This document shows positions 19,997 to 32,382 of a DNA stretch of 64,000 nucleotides, one piece after another (the stretch's first letter is position 1; each line of letters starts with the position of its first letter). A model generated the notes under the pieces. It did not search any database. It was not told the DNA's origin and saw only the letters and a list, made by a program, of their open reading frames with translations. The stretch comes from Silene conica (taxonomy: Eukaryota > Streptophyta > Magnoliopsida > Caryophyllales > Caryophyllaceae): contig CM055313.2 of the NCBI GenBank assembly GCA_029255685.2, positions 40,194,079 through 40,258,078 on the forward strand, given 5' to 3'. The translations under genes were made by a program, and so were the position numbers.

Positions 19997-22803
19997 TGTA
20001 ATACCCCGTATTTTTTAGTCTCGGTCAACGACAGTCAAACCGTGTTTTGTACAAGTATTTCTAATGGAATGTTTATAAGGTATTTTACGTAAACTGTTAT
20101 TATTTTATAAATCGTATTTCTACGATTATTTCGTATTTCATAATTATTTTATATTTGATGATTATTTCATAAAATGACGTTTCATTCGTATTTCTGTAAT
20201 TTTAATAATACTTTTATAATTTAAATTATTTTATATTTTATATGTATTTCTCATCTATACTTAATTTCTAATTTTATTTAAGTCATAATATTCTTATAAT
20301 TAATTTAATTAATATTTGTTAGCACTAATTACATAATTTAATTAGTGTAAATTATTTATACGTACTCGTTATTTTAAATTGCGGGTTGACAACGAGATAT
20401 AAACGAATTACTACATGGATATGTATAACGGGCCGAGTAAGATAAGCAAAGGGACCCGGTTACCAAAGTAAACTACATGATACCCTAGGCATAACCATCG
20501 ACACAAGCATATCCATCGACATACCATATACCATAAACCAAACATCGACATACCAAAGCTTTGCATCGACACCCTAAAACCCTAAGAAAACTACAGGCAC
20601 CGCGGAACTTAGGAAGATCGAGAGGACTGTAATCATCATCACCACCGTCGTCGTCCACCGTGACCACTGTAAGCCTTACTTCTAACAACCGTCGCATGTT
20701 TGTGTTCACGCTGTTTCGTTTCTTGTGCAAATCAAATGATGATTTTGAGTCCGTTAATGTTACAAGTCCCTGAATAGTTGAAGTAGGAGGCCCATAGGTT
20801 ATTGTGGTGGTGGTAGGGTAGAGCAGGGTGGTCGCAAACACCCATAGACAGCCTGTTAGAGGCGGCAGAACATGAGATGCAGAAACAGAGCAGAAAACCC
20901 GGTTGACTAGGGCTGCTTGAGTCGATTTTTGGACCTTCGAATGGAGATGGGTTGCACCTGGGTTGGTGGATGTAGAATCTTAGGATAGTGACGAGCGCCA
21001 TGGTACCTTTGTGGTGGCCGTGAGTGGTGGTTAGTGGCGAATATTGCGGGGAAAAAAATGACACTGTTCACGAATCCACGAAAACAGGGCATTATCGCGA
21101 GTGGCAGGAGGTTTTGGTGGTGGTTTTTCAGGTGTTTTAGGTGAGACGAGAGGAGAAGAGGACCACCCCTGGAACCACCGTGAGCCAGTGGTGGCAAAGG
21201 TGGTGGCCAGAGGTGGTGTGAGGCACAGTGGAGGGAGAGAGAAGCGTGAGAAAATAGGGAGTTAGGAATGGTTGCTGAAAACAGGGTAATAGTGTTTGCA
21301 TAGGCGGGTTTTGGACGGCGCGTTAGGACGTGTATGGTGGGTGCAGGGTGTAGCAAGAGTGTGGTGGTTGTGGTTGACGGTACATGCTAGAGAGTGGGGT
21401 TGATAGTGGTGGCTAGGGGTGGCCTGGTTGGTGGTGGCGTGGCCTTGAAAGTGGGTGCGCGGGTGAGTAGAAGGGAGAAGTGGGGACTGATTTATTATGT
21501 GTAGGACTGTTTTTTTTGTGTTGGTCGTGGGATTCGAACCCGGGGTCTGAGGGGGCTGTTTTGTTTACACATGTTATTCTTATTATAATTAATGTTATTG
21601 TTGTAATATTATATATATTGTTATTGTTGTGATATTATTAGTAATTATTGATGGTGTTAGTATTGTTAGATTTTAATAATTGTATGGTGGTATATTTTGG
21701 TTTAGTTTTTGAGGTATATTGTTAACGTTTATATTTATAATATTATTATTATTGAGAATATGAGTAATATATTTAAAAGAGCCATATATGTTATTGAGTT
21801 AGTAATAATTGTATAGTGATTGTGTGCTATATTTAGTAAATACTGTTTTTAGTAAGTTTGTATTTGGTTAACGATATTTGATATGTATAAGTAATTAATT
21901 TAGTAATGTTGATGGTATGGATAGAAATTGATATGAAGTAATATTTATAGGAACTGATTTCGAGGAGGAGTATTTCTAGACGGTGTTTGCTTGTTTCCGA
22001 ATTGTTATTCCAGGTAGGATACACTGACCTTATACTCTATGATGTGTTATGAATGGATGTGGTATTGTGTGTTATGGATGCTGAGCATGATTGATGTAAG
22101 ATTGATATTGGTTGGTTTAATTGTGAATTATTGGTAATGTCATGAGCATTTCATTATTTGATAGCATGATTGATTAATTATATCATTGCATTCATGAGCA
22201 TAGCATATGCATTGGTTACTGAGAAAGTTATGGATCAGATATTGTTCTGATATAAAGCCCAGGGTGGTTCTGCAGACCAGGCCTGGTGTCTTATCAGCTA
22301 TTGAGCTGGTGTTCGGTGACGACCGATTATAGTCTGCCGGGAGGTTCGGTATGGCTTGGTGCACGGGTATGAGATTGAGATTGAGATTGAGCTCGAGCAT
22401 ATTATGGCATTTGCATATCATTTAACTGCTGCATTATAATTATTGTGTTATTCTACTCAACCGCGAGGTTGACAGTGTATTCGTGAACACCTACGATGAT
22501 CCGGAATGGGGAGTAGATTCTACAGGTCAGAGACAGATGGACTAGGAGCTTCGGCAAGGAGAGAGACATGGCTTGGACCTACTTAGAATTTGATCACATA
22601 CTTAGATGTTATCACCTACAGTTGTACTTTTTTTTCTTGCGTAGTAGTTGTAATACCAAAAGTTTAAATTTAATCAGTTTTGTATAAAGTACTTTGGTTT
22701 GTTTTACTTTGTTATTCACTACCTCGGACATTCCGAGATGGTAACAGTTCTATTTATTTGAGAATGTCTTGCTAAAGGCTCTTAAATAAATGGGGGTGTT
22801 ACA
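19997..22803 (+). repeat. G3 3' LTR
   Basis: 2,807 bases, about two dozen differences from the left LTR by eye. Confidence 0.92.
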
Positions 22804-22808
22804 ATAAT

Positions 22809-25093
22809 GATAAGGGCAAGGAGAAGGAAGCTTGAAGTTCCTTACTTGGATTGCTATGGTAGCATCCAAATGATCGAAGACTTGAAGAGCTAGCCTCTAA
22901 TTTTCATATCGTCTTGTTTCATATTTTGCATTTATTTATGGAACAATTTATTTTCTTGTAAGACAAGGATTAAAATCCTAAAACAATGGTTGTAGTTTTG
23001 GATATTGGTGACTTGGTTTTCAACCCGAGTCACTACTTTTGTTCTTAATCAATGTTTTGATTTCTCAAATAAATCGCATACCTTGTTTAAACATGAATAA
23101 TAGTAATTTTATCACGAAACAAACTATTGATACGATCAATATAATATAATCAAAGAGTTGATCAAAACGGAGAACTACACCCCATGAGATAAATTCAATC
23201 AAAATGAGACTATATCAGTTCATTATAAGATTTTCATTTTAAGTGAAAATGAGAATGTATTCATCACACCTATCAAACTTCAAACATTCAGATACATTGG
23301 TTAATCGAAATAGCTATCCTTAAACGAATAAAGGTTATTGTTAGAAGGATAGAGTGGGAGAAAATATTTCGCTCGCAAACCAATGATGAAAACAAAGGAA
23401 GGATCTTAGAGAAGATTCTTACTTGGGAGTCTTAAGAAGAGCCCTAAATGATCTGAAGAAACTACGAGAGAACACTGAAGAAACTACGGGAGGACACTCG
23501 AAGAAAGGTTCTTTGTGTTCATTGTTTCATAGAGAGGAAACTTGAAACCCGTATGAAATCAGTAGGAAAAAGGTTCCTTAACAAATGATTTTTCTAAGTT
23601 TATAAGATAAAAGAGAAGAAATCATCTCAATCCTCTCAAAGTAGTTATAAAGAAATTATCATGTCATTTTCGTCTCGAGGAAACAAAGACATTATAAGAA
23701 GGTAATGATTGATTGAATGGAAACAGATCACTATAGGGATAGTGATTGTGATAATGATTCAAGTAATAGTTTAACATGCGAGAAATGAAAGTTTCATTTA
23801 AGATACCGAGAGATATTGATTTTAGTGGGAGCGATTTTCATTAAGAGAATTAAGCCTACCATTTAGAGAGAATGGGTGATTCTTTAAGGTGTAAAGAATA
23901 AGAGGTTTTCAATTCTAGATGATCAAATAATTTATATCATAAGATGATGGAGCTTACGGGAAGGTTTATTATATGGATAATAAAAGGTCGCCCACTAGAA
24001 GTTAGAATGGTTGGATACTTTATTCATAATGATGAATGAGACCATAAATAGCCAAGATGAGTGAAAATTATTAGAATGATGAAATCATAAATAGACTACA
24101 ATAAAGTTTTCAGTACATTAGTGACTGTATATCGATACATCACAAGTTATAAGATAACAGTGGGAGCTTTCCTCCGTAAAGGAAACTCAAAATCTAGAAA
24201 GAGTTCTAGATATGTACTCAAATAGAATCATATTATACGGGATAATATGAGATTGAAGGATACCAAGATTTGTAAGTTTTGCAATCATGAATAAAAGGTT
24301 TATTTGCAAAACACTAATACAAATAGATGATTGTACATCAAAAAGCAATGTAATAGTGTTGACTATTGTTGCATGACAACATCATTTGAGTTATGATTAA
24401 CTCAAAATGAAAGATACTTTGTCAGAATCCAAATGGGTTGTATGAGACAATATTGAACCCCATAAGTGAACTGGATTGACTTAGTATGGCCCCTAGCCGC
24501 TTACATGAGGTGACATCTCGAAGCGACTAGAGTGTGAGGCGATTGATGGCAAGTTCAAATGCCATAAAGTCATATGTGATGACTAGTCGATCACATAGGC
24601 AGACTGTAAGAGACACTCTGTCGGGCAATGTGACCGCTTATAGAGTTCTGGAGATTTTATAGCCGGGTCGTGGCGAGAGCTGCTATAGTATTCTTGTGAG
24701 TCAATTCTTAGACTAAAGACTACTCTCCCAAGATGGTACAGTTTAGGCATAACTTTGATCCATTCTCTACGACTTTTCGTAACTGGAGTCAAATGGGATT
24801 GTTTTGGGTTGTGACTAACTGTGACTAGTTGAAGGAAGTAGTGCGATAGAAATTGTCCACCCCTTGTCAGGGTTGTTCAAATCTCAGGGCCACTCGAGGA
24901 GAAGTTAACTGGAAATGCGTGGCCACGCTCGGAAGGTATCTATGGTAGATAATTCCGGTCAGACAGTTATTCTCCAGATCGAGGAAACCACTCATGATAT
25001 GATCAAATGCAAGTACGACCTCAGAGAGACATCTTGCATTGAGTGGGAGATTGTAATAGGACAAGAGAATTGGTGACGCACACTTGTCGAGGA
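22809..25093 (+). mobile_element. C2 internal region after G3, no pol seen
   Basis: About 2.3 kb with no RT, integrase or RNase H motif in any frame. From about 24470 onward it matches the non-coding stretch between pol and PPT of C3 (53900-54545, inverted), including the palindrome GCGTGGCCACGC at 24917-24928. The part 22809-24470 I cannot assign; it may be degraded or replaced sequence. Confidence 0.6.
24917..24928. other. Conserved palindrome before the Copia PPT (C2)
   Basis: GCGTGGCCACGC, a perfect 12-base palindrome. It is identical at 54077-54088 in C3, within otherwise diverged flanks. Confidence 0.6.
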
Positions 25094-25105
25094 CAAGTGG
25101 GGGAT
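25094..25105 (+). other. C2 polypurine tract
   Basis: Purine-rich AAGTGGGGGA right before the 3' LTR. In C3 the equivalent is AAGTGGGAGA. Confidence 0.88.
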
Positions 25106-25278
25106 TGTTGGGAAATGTGTCCTCAACAATAGTGCGATCACGTAATTAAATCTCATGACGAGAATGCGCAAGGGATGATACGAATTATTAGTCAACTGAC
25201 CAACATTAATCGGTAATGATTGGCTAGCTAGAGTTTGACATTACTGTCGTATGACGGTGATGGTCAGTTGATCCCTTT
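25106..25278 (+). repeat. C2 3' LTR, first part
   Basis: Matches the first 173 bases of the 5' LTR up to the G2 insertion. The two-part hairpin is repeated at 25192-25271. Confidence 0.93.
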
Positions 25279-25657
25279 TGTAACACCCCCATTTATTCAA
25301 GGGCCTGAACTAGGACTCCTCAGATAAATGAGAGTGTTACCATCTCGGTTTCCCGAGGCAGTAGATACAAAGGAAGATAAACAGTACTTTAAATATAACG
25401 TTAACTCAAAACATGTTCTTACATCCGTGTCCAAAAGTCTTAACAAAGTAAATAAAGTACAACTCTTATAAAACTGACTAAGGTGATCTAGACATCTAAA
25501 ACTGGTCTGGATCCAAGCTCTTCCTCCCATAGCTCCCCCTTAGTCTCAGCCACCTGTCAATCTGCTCCCCAAAAGTTGGTTCATCACAGGTGATCACGAA
25601 TACACAGGGTCAACCACGAGGTTGAGTAGGGAAAAGAGTAAGTAAAACAACAATATA

Positions 25658-25819
25658 ATAAACTCCGCACCGATCCAACGCCAAATAAACTCCGCACCGA
25701 TCCAACACCGTATAAACTCCGCACCGATCCAACACCATATAAACTCCGCACCGATCCAACACCATATAAACTCCGCACCGATCCAACACCATAAATACTC
25801 CGCACCGATCCAACTCCGA
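25658..25819. repeat. 27-base minisatellite, six units, G2 3' LTR
   Basis: The unit is ATAAACTCCGCACC + GATCCAACACCAT, with slight changes in the first, second and last units. The other LTR (33311-33488) has the same six units plus an extra 16-base part-unit, consistent with replication slippage after or during insertion. Confidence 0.92.
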
Positions 25820-27411
25820 ATCACAAGGCACAATATATATATATCCACAATATTTCGGAATGATAAAGATAATATAATTCAACGATCACATGATAAATCA
25901 CACAAATATGCTTATTCACAAATATGAACAGATTTCATCTTATTATAATCAATATTTTCCCCTACCTGAAATAGCAGGAAAAGTAGATACGCCCAAGCTC
26001 GTTAGAAGTGTTCCACACGAAACTCGCTACCTAAACATATATACGTAACGAATTAAAGTACTTCCCGAAACCAAAACAACCCATACTTACTTTAATTAGA
26101 AACCTTCCATAAATGGAAAGTTTCCAAAAATAGAAACCCTTTATAAAAGGAAAGTTTCCATAAATAGAAACTTCTCAAACTTATAAATTCCCGACTCATA
26201 AACTTCAATTACACGATAAAGGAAAATAAAAGGAATGAAAAACGGCTTTTAGTACTTAGTAGAAATATCATAATTAAAATATGATTAATAAGAGACTTCA
26301 ACCAACAATAAAAATAATAAAAGTAATAATAATAACAATAATACTAATAATAATAATAATATGACAATAATAGTAATAATAATAAGTAAAAGGAACAAAA
26401 CACGAATCACCACCCTTAACCAACCCGACTCCCACTAAACTCATCCTCCTAACACCTCCAACATCCTACCACCACCACCAACAACCACCAGCCACGGTAC
26501 TTAGCACCACCCTAAGCATCTGTGACCGCCGGCCGTCGAGTCGTCCGTCGCCGGCGAGGAGAACCAGCCCCTTAAACCCGGACTGACCCCTCACCCCACC
26601 AACCAACCAGCCTCCTTAACCCGACTGTCGACAACTCCTATTAACCAAACCACCTCCCGCGACGGCTGCCCAGACCACTCCTGACACCAGGCTACTGACC
26701 CATGGTGGTACCACCGTGTCGACCTCCCCCGAGTCAACGGTGGTACCCCTCCCAAAACACCCCTGCAACCCCGTGAAACCAGACTCTGCAAAACAGGGTA
26801 CGACCAGAGACACGAACCATGCTACTGCCGCCTCCTTAACCGCCAAATCCCGACACGACAAACACCATGACCTACCCTTGACCACCACAAATCATAAAAC
26901 GCAAACACCCAGAACCAAAACCAAAAAGATTATACTCGAAATACCCACACAAAACCATACGAACAAGGCCCTGACTGAGAAGGAATTAATTTAGTTGTTT
27001 CAGGCGACAAAACCACCCTTACTGGTGGTTCCTGGCAGCCAACGGTGACCCCTACTGTAGACCAAACACTAGTACTAACGACATGGATTAAGTTTAAACC
27101 CAGAACTGGACTCGCAGCCATGAATAAACATACGAAAGTTACAGAAATTACAGGTAAACGCAAAGAAGAAGAACGAGAACGTGTTGACATACCCCTTTCT
27201 GGTTCAGATCGACGCAGTTCTGACCACCCTATGACCACCGTGACCACCACCCTTAGAAAAATGCTATGTCGGCTGTCAGACTATGAGGTTTTGGTATGCT
27301 AGATAGGGTTGATTAGGTCAGGGTGTTAGCTTAAATATGACGGCTTGAAGTAAGGTGTAGTTAGGGTTAGAAACGTGGGCTGCTTCCTTGTGTTTTGCAC
27401 GCATATCGAGG

Positions 27412-27452
27412 CCCATGGCCGTGCTGCCATGGGTCCTGGGTTCGAACCTCAA
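27412..27452 (+). other. Hairpin plus tRNA T-arm-like motif, G2 3' LTR
   Basis: CCCATGGC-CGTGCT-GCCATGGG is a perfect 8-base inverted repeat (27412-27433). It is followed at once by TCCTGGGTTCGAACCTCAAC, a T-arm/B-box-like sequence. It lies antisense to G2 and is copied in the other LTR at 35081-35122. Confidence 0.55.
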
Positions 27453-27600
27453 CAACTACACATTTCTATTATTATCTTAAGGTGGCTAGTTTCCCCTTTC
27501 TAGTCCCATCTAAAGCCAAAACAATCTTATAAAACGAGTACGAACAACCTTATAAAACGAACGATTTAAAACAAAAGAAACCAAAAAACGAGGTATTACA

Positions 27601-27615
27601 GTCTTCCCCCCTTAA
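27601..27615 (-). other. G2 polypurine tract
   Basis: On the minus strand AAGGGGGGAAGAC, directly before the 3' LTR. Confidence 0.9.
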
Positions 27616-27780
27616 AAAGAACTTCGTCCCGAAGTTCTACCACTCTTAGGTGACGAAAACAACAACGCGAACAACTAGGGACACAAACAACACCAAGCAA
27701 ATGTCAGAAACTTTGATTAGATCACAAAATGTTACTTTCCCCCCCCCCCTTAAAGAAAATTTACGTCCGCGTAACTTACC
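27616..27780 (-). mobile_element. G2 short 3' untranslated part
   Basis: Non-coding sequence between the gag-pol stop and the PPT. It contains a purine-rich tract (C-run on the plus strand, near 27739-27749) and the GGGACGAAGTTC stretch also seen before the PPT of G3 and G4. Confidence 0.8.
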
Positions 27781-30700
27781 TCAATCGAACAAATGCGGAT
27801 AACGCTCTCTCATGGATGCCTCAGGCTCCCATGTAGCCTCCTCCTGATTATGATTGGTCCACAGGACCTTCACCAAGATCGTCTCTCCGTTGCGAGTTTT
27901 CCGCACCTTCCTGTCTAGAATTTCTTTCGGAGTCTCAATGTATGCCAGCTGCTCATCCACCTCGATCACCTCATGCTGAAGCACATGTGACGGATCACTC
28001 ACGTATTTCCTCAACTGGGACACATGGAACACATTATGGACCTTGGATAGGGTTGGAGGCAAAGCCAAGCGATATGCCACCTCTCCAACTCTGTCCAAGA
28101 TCTCAAATGGCCCAATAAATTTCTGACTCAGTTTGCCACGCTTGCCGAATCTCATCACACCTTTCATTGGAGAGACTTTCAATAGTACTTTCTCTCCGGC
28201 CTCAAATGAAATATCGCTCCTCTTCAGATCGGCATAACTCTTCTGTCTATCCTGAGCGGCCCTCATTCTCTGTCGAATAATCTGAACCTGCTCCACCATC
28301 TCCTGGATCATATCTGGCCCCAATGTCACAACATCGGCTCGATCATCCCAACACACAGGGCTCCTACACTTCCTCCCGTACAGAGCCTCAAAAGGAGCCA
28401 TGCCTATGCTTGCATGGTAACTGTTGTTATAAGAAAACTCGATCAACCCCAGTCGATCCTCCCAAGATCCTCCGAACTCGAGTACACAAGCCCTCAACAT
28501 ATCTTCAAGGGTCTGAATCGTCCTCTCAGTCTGACCATCTGTAGCCGGATGGAAAGCAGTGCTCATCTTCAACTGGGTACCCAAAGCGGCCTGCAACTCT
28601 TGCCAAAATCTAGATATGAACCTCGAATCTCGATCTGAAACGATGTCCTTGGGTACACCATGCAGTTTGACCACATTCTGGACATATGACTTAGCCAATT
28701 CAGCTTTACTCCAGGTATCTTTCATGGGAATAAAGTGGGCTGACTTAGTTAAACGATCCACGATCACCCAAATCATGTTGTTGCCCCTCTGAGTCCGAGG
28801 CAACCCCACGATAAAGTCCATCGAAATATTCTCCCACTTCCACTCTGGCACATCCAACGGTTGAACTTTCCCTTGAGGTCTCTTATGCTCCCCTTTCACT
28901 CTCTGACAAGTCAAGCATCTCGATACAAACTCTGCGACTTCCTTCTTCATGTTAGGCCACCAGAACGTCTTCTTAAGGTCTTTATAGAGCTTATCACCCC
29001 CTGGGTGAACTGAATATGGAGTAGCATGAGCTTCAGTCAAGATCTTCTTCTTTAGCTCCTCCACATCCGGAACACACCATCGTCCACTGAACCTCAAACT
29101 ACCATCAGTATGAATACTGAACCTGGTTGCAGACTCTCCACTCTCACTCTCCACCATCCTGCGCCACTTCTGGATTCTCGCATCATTATCTTGCAACTCC
29201 CGAATCTCACCATACAACTCCGGCTCTACTGTCAAGTCACTAAGAGCATCCCCTTTCCGGATCATGAATATTCCCATCTCCCTTAGTTCACCATACAACC
29301 TCCCCCTCGATCTGGCACAATCCAAAGCATGTATTGACTTCCTACTGAGAGCGTCAGCTACCACATTTGCCTTGCCTTCGTGGTAGACAATCTGCATATC
29401 ATAATCTCCGATCAACTCTATCCACCTCCTCTGCCTCATGTTCAACTCTTTCTGGGTGTAGATATATTTCAGGCTCTTATGGTCAGAAAACACCTTAAAA
29501 GTGGCCCCATAAAGGTAGTGACGCCACAATTTCAGTGCAAAGACCACAGCGCCCAATTCCAAATCATGAGTCGGATAATTCTCTTCGTAGGTCTTCAACT
29601 GGCGAGAAGCATACGCGATCACTCTACCATTCTGCATTAGCACACAACCCAACCCATGCTTTGAAGCGTCGGTGTATACTTCAAAATTATCACTCCCAAC
29701 TGGCAAGGCCAGGATAGGAGCTGTTGTCAGGCGTTCCTTAAGGGTTAGGAATGCCTTCTCACAACTCTCATCCCAGATATAACGGTTCTCCTTCCTCATC
29801 AAGGATGTCAACGGCTTTGCTATCTTTGAAAAATCTTTGACAAATCTCCGGTAATAACCAGCTAAACCCAGAAAGCTTCGAATCTCACTCACATTCTTTG
29901 GACTCTGCCACTTAGTCACTGCCTCGATCTTACTAGGGTCAACAGCCACTCCCTCTTTTGAAATTACATGCCCCAGAAATGCCACTTTCTCCAACCAGAA
30001 CTCACACTTGCTCAACTTAGCATTGAGCTTATGCTCCTCCAAGGTCTGAAGTACCTTCCTCAAATGATCTTCGTGCTCTTCTGCATTCTTAGAATATACC
30101 AGAATATCATCTATGAACACCACCACGAACTTGTCTAGATACGGGCTGAAGACTCGATTCATCAAGTCCATGAACACCGCAGGAGCATTAGTCAATCCAA
30201 AGGGCATAACCACAAATTCATAGTGGCCATACCTCGTTCGGAAAGCGGTCTTCGGAATATCTTCATCCTTTATCCTCAATTGATGATACCCGGATCTCAA
30301 ATCAATCTTGGAGAAAACCCCGGCTCCACTCAACTGATCGAACAAGTCGTCAATTCTCGGCAATGGGTAACGGTTCTTGATGGTTACATTGTTCAGCTCT
30401 CGGTAGTCAACACACAACCTCAAACTCCCATCCTTCTTCTTCACAAACAAAACGGGTGCTCCCCAGGGCGACACACTGGGTCGGATGAATCCTTTCTCAG
30501 CTAGTTCATCCAACTGCTTCTTCAACTCCTCCATTTCTTTCGGCCCCATACGGTACGGTGATTTAGATATTGGTCCCGCTCCTGGTTTGAGATCAATGGA
30601 AAATTCCACTTCCCTCCTCGGCGGTAACCCTGGAACGTCGTCTCGAAAAACTCTCTCAAACTCCCGTACCACAGGTATCTCACTAGTCTTGGGGGTCTCA

Positions 30701-32382
30701 GCCTCACAATCCCACATTTGACACAGAATCAGACTCTCTCCTTTCCTCAAGCTAGATTTCAAGGTGTTGACAGATATGAATTTGATTTTTGGCTTGACTC
30801 GGTATCCCTTATAGGACACCCTCACTCCCTTGGGTCCCTTCAATGAAATCTTCTTTTGATGACAGTCGATGAAAGCTCGATACTTTCCTAGCCAGTCCAT
30901 CCCCAAAATCACCTCAAAGCCCCCCAGAGGAAACTCTATGAGGTCACAATAGAAAATTACTTCCCCGATTTCGATGGGTACACTACCATATACTCTACTA
31001 CAGACTATCGACTCGCCTGATGGTATGGTTACTGGATCCGCGATCCAATCAAATCTCTCAAGTCCCAAAGCCTTAACATGATCTCTAGACACAAACGAAT
31101 GGGTGGCACCGGAATCGAAAAGTACAAAAGTAGACTTAGAGTTCACAAGAAAAGTACCGGTTACCACATGTGCATCCTCCTGAGCTGCCTGCTTTCCCAT
31201 GGCAAAGAGCTTGCCACTGGACTTGACTCCACTCTGGCTGGCACCAGATGTCCCAGCCTGCTGGTTTCCTGTCGTCCCCGTCTTGTTGTTGTTCCCACTT
31301 CCATTGTACTGATTCTGATATGAACGGTTCTGATTGCTGTTGTTGTAATTCCTCTGATAGTTGCTGCTGCCTCCAGACTTCGCACCCCCACCATAGTTTG
31401 TCATGGGTGTGCGATAGCCACTGCTGCCATAGGACTGAGTACGGGATCCCTGGTATCCGGAGGTAGGTGTACGATAGCCCCCGGACTGATTTCCTCCAGA
31501 CGAACGACACACCGCCTGCTTATGTCCCCTCTTTCCACAGCCGAAACACACAATTCCTGCCGAACCACTGCCAGAAACCCCACTCATGTGATTTCCCCCA
31601 CTCTGATTTCTCCCACCACCAGAGGCACTACTCCCGAAGTACCCACTGAACTTGTTATTACTTTGCTTTTTCGACCCTGAACCCTCTGCTACTGTTTCAG
31701 CTTTCCTCTTTTCTGCCTTGGACTGTTTGTCCTTTTTGATCATAACCGAAAGCCTCTCCGCCGCCCCAGCCCGTAAATAGATGTCACGGATTGTGGTGGG
31801 CGGAGCTGCAATCAGTCTCTTTTTGATGGCGATAGATAATCCCCTCTCAAATTTCATGGCTAGCATAGCATCGTCGAAACCCATGTCTCCCACGTAGTGC
31901 ACCAACTGGATGAACTTCCTGTAGTAAGCCTCTACGGTCATGTCCTCCGACATCTGGAATGAGTCGAACTCCTCCCTCAGCTTGCTCTTTTGGAATTCTG
32001 GTAAAAACGCCTCGTTCAGAACCCCCTTGAATGCATCCCACGGAACAAACGCGGACCCACCCTCTATAGCTGCTTCCCGGAGCTCTCCCTTATTCGCGGT
32101 CCACCAGTCTCCAGCCATACCCCTCAGATAGTGGGCAGCCTGGTCCACCATCAGCTCTTCAGGGCAGTCCACTAACTCGAACAGGTTACCGAATTCTCTG
32201 CACCAGGCCCCCAGCAAATGAGGCTCACCCTCCCCGGTGAAATGGGTGGGTTGGTGCCTTGCAATTATCGTGCTCATTTTCGCGGAGTCCATTCGTTTAG
32301 CCTTTAGAGCCTCAATCTCAGCTCGTAAAAGATCTAACTCCTCTTGTGTGATGTTAGCGAGGTTGTCTCTTCGCGGAGGCAT
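27781..32382 (-). CDS. gag-pol: G2 gag-pol polyprotein
   Basis: A single open frame. I prefer the start [10 protein letters not shown] at 32382 over the Met 26 codons upstream, because the residues before it look unlike gag. Residue numbers below count from that upstream Met. Gag domain about 60-250; CCHC zinc knuckle 305-318; a Gly/Ser/Asn/Gln-rich linker to about 410; aspartic protease with DSG at 449-451; reverse transcriptase about 600-800 with FIDD at 782-785; RNase H about 925-1040 with DAS at 931-933; integrase with an HHCC zinc finger about 1150-1185 and catalytic residues near D1215, D1276 and E1312; chromodomain about 1505-1559. The chromodomain places it in the Tekay/Del group of chromoviruses, in which it is thought to steer insertion to certain chromatin. 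It would copy element RNA to DNA and insert it. Confidence 0.95.
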   Translation of the reverse strand: MPPRRDNLANITQEELDLLRAEIEALKAKRMDSAKMSTIIARHQPTHFTGEGEPHLLGAWCREFGNLFELVDCPEELMVDQAAHYLRGMAGDWWTANKGELREAAIEGGSAFVPWDAFKGVLNEAFLPEFQKSKLREEFDSFQMSEDMTVEAYYRKFIQLVHYVGDMGFDDAMLAMKFERGLSIAIKKRLIAAPPTTIRDIYLRAGAAERLSVMIKKDKQSKAEKRKAETVAEGSGSKKQSNNKFSGYFGSSASGGGRNQSGGNHMSGVSGSGSAGIVCFGCGKRGHKQAVCRSSGGNQSGGYRTPTSGYQGSRTQSYGSSGYRTPMTNYGGGAKSGGSSNYQRNYNNSNQNRSYQNQYNGSGNNNKTGTTGNQQAGTSGASQSGVKSSGKLFAMGKQAAQEDAHVVTGTFLVNSKSTFVLFDSGATHSFVSRDHVKALGLERFDWIADPVTIPSGESIVCSRVYGSVPIEIGEVIFYCDLIEFPLGGFEVILGMDWLGKYRAFIDCHQKKISLKGPKGVRVSYKGYRVKPKIKFISVNTLKSSLRKGESLILCQMWDCEAETPKTSEIPVVREFERVFRDDVPGLPPRREVEFSIDLKPGAGPISKSPYRMGPKEMEELKKQLDELAEKGFIRPSVSPWGAPVLFVKKKDGSLRLCVDYRELNNVTIKNRYPLPRIDDLFDQLSGAGVFSKIDLRSGYHQLRIKDEDIPKTAFRTRYGHYEFVVMPFGLTNAPAVFMDLMNRVFSPYLDKFVVVFIDDILVYSKNAEEHEDHLRKVLQTLEEHKLNAKLSKCEFWLEKVAFLGHVISKEGVAVDPSKIEAVTKWQSPKNVSEIRSFLGLAGYYRRFVKDFSKIAKPLTSLMRKENRYIWDESCEKAFLTLKERLTTAPILALPVGSDNFEVYTDASKHGLGCVLMQNGRVIAYASRQLKTYEENYPTHDLELGAVVFALKLWRHYLYGATFKVFSDHKSLKYIYTQKELNMRQRRWIELIGDYDMQIVYHEGKANVVADALSRKSIHALDCARSRGRLYGELREMGIFMIRKGDALSDLTVEPELYGEIRELQDNDARIQKWRRMVESESGESATRFSIHTDGSLRFSGRWCVPDVEELKKKILTEAHATPYSVHPGGDKLYKDLKKTFWWPNMKKEVAEFVSRCLTCQRVKGEHKRPQGKVQPLDVPEWKWENISMDFIVGLPRTQRGNNMIWVIVDRLTKSAHFIPMKDTWSKAELAKSYVQNVVKLHGVPKDIVSDRDSRFISRFWQELQAALGTQLKMSTAFHPATDGQTERTIQTLEDMLRACVLEFGGSWEDRLGLIEFSYNNSYHASIGMAPFEALYGRKCRSPVCWDDRADVVTLGPDMIQEMVEQVQIIRQRMRAAQDRQKSYADLKRSDISFEAGEKVLLKVSPMKGVMRFGKRGKLSQKFIGPFEILDRVGEVAYRLALPPTLSKVHNVFHVSQLRKYVSDPSHVLQHEVIEVDEQLAYIETPKEILDRKVRKTRNGETILVKVLWTNHNQEEATWEPEASMRERYPHLFD

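Larger units (their letters stand above)
15158..22803 (+). mobile_element. G3: non-autonomous Gypsy inserted in C2
   Basis: A plus-strand element with the target duplication ATAAT (15153-15157 and 22804-22808), LTRs of 2,806 and 2,807 bases, a tRNA-Met primer site, a PPT and only 2.0 kb of internal sequence. No gag or pol motif is visible in any frame of the interior. Structurally it looks whole for a LARD-like, protein-less element. The LTR ends (TGTAATACCCCG and GGGGGTGTTACA) agree with G2, G4 and G6. LTR sequence around 17380-17540 strongly resembles G4 at 44400-44600 inverted, so G4-type elements are its likely source of enzymes. The LTRs differ by about 0.85 %. Confidence 0.9.
25279..27600 (-). 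repeat. G2 3' LTR
   Basis: 2,322 bases. It contains a 27-base minisatellite (25658-25819), TAA-rich simple sequence (26290-26385) and, near its 5' end, a hairpin followed by a tRNA T-arm-like motif (27412-27452). The several open stretches of 60-110 codons are repeated in the other LTR and show no domain. Confidence 0.95.

Noticed and set aside
22809-24470. A degraded Copia pol in C2
   Set aside because: I could not find any of the integrase, RT or RNase H motifs that are clear in C1 and C3, so I leave the stretch unassigned.
25584-25882. Open frames with repeating protein units (also 33237-33551)
   Set aside because: They are translations of the 27-base minisatellite in three frames; a repeat unit divisible by three keeps all frames open.
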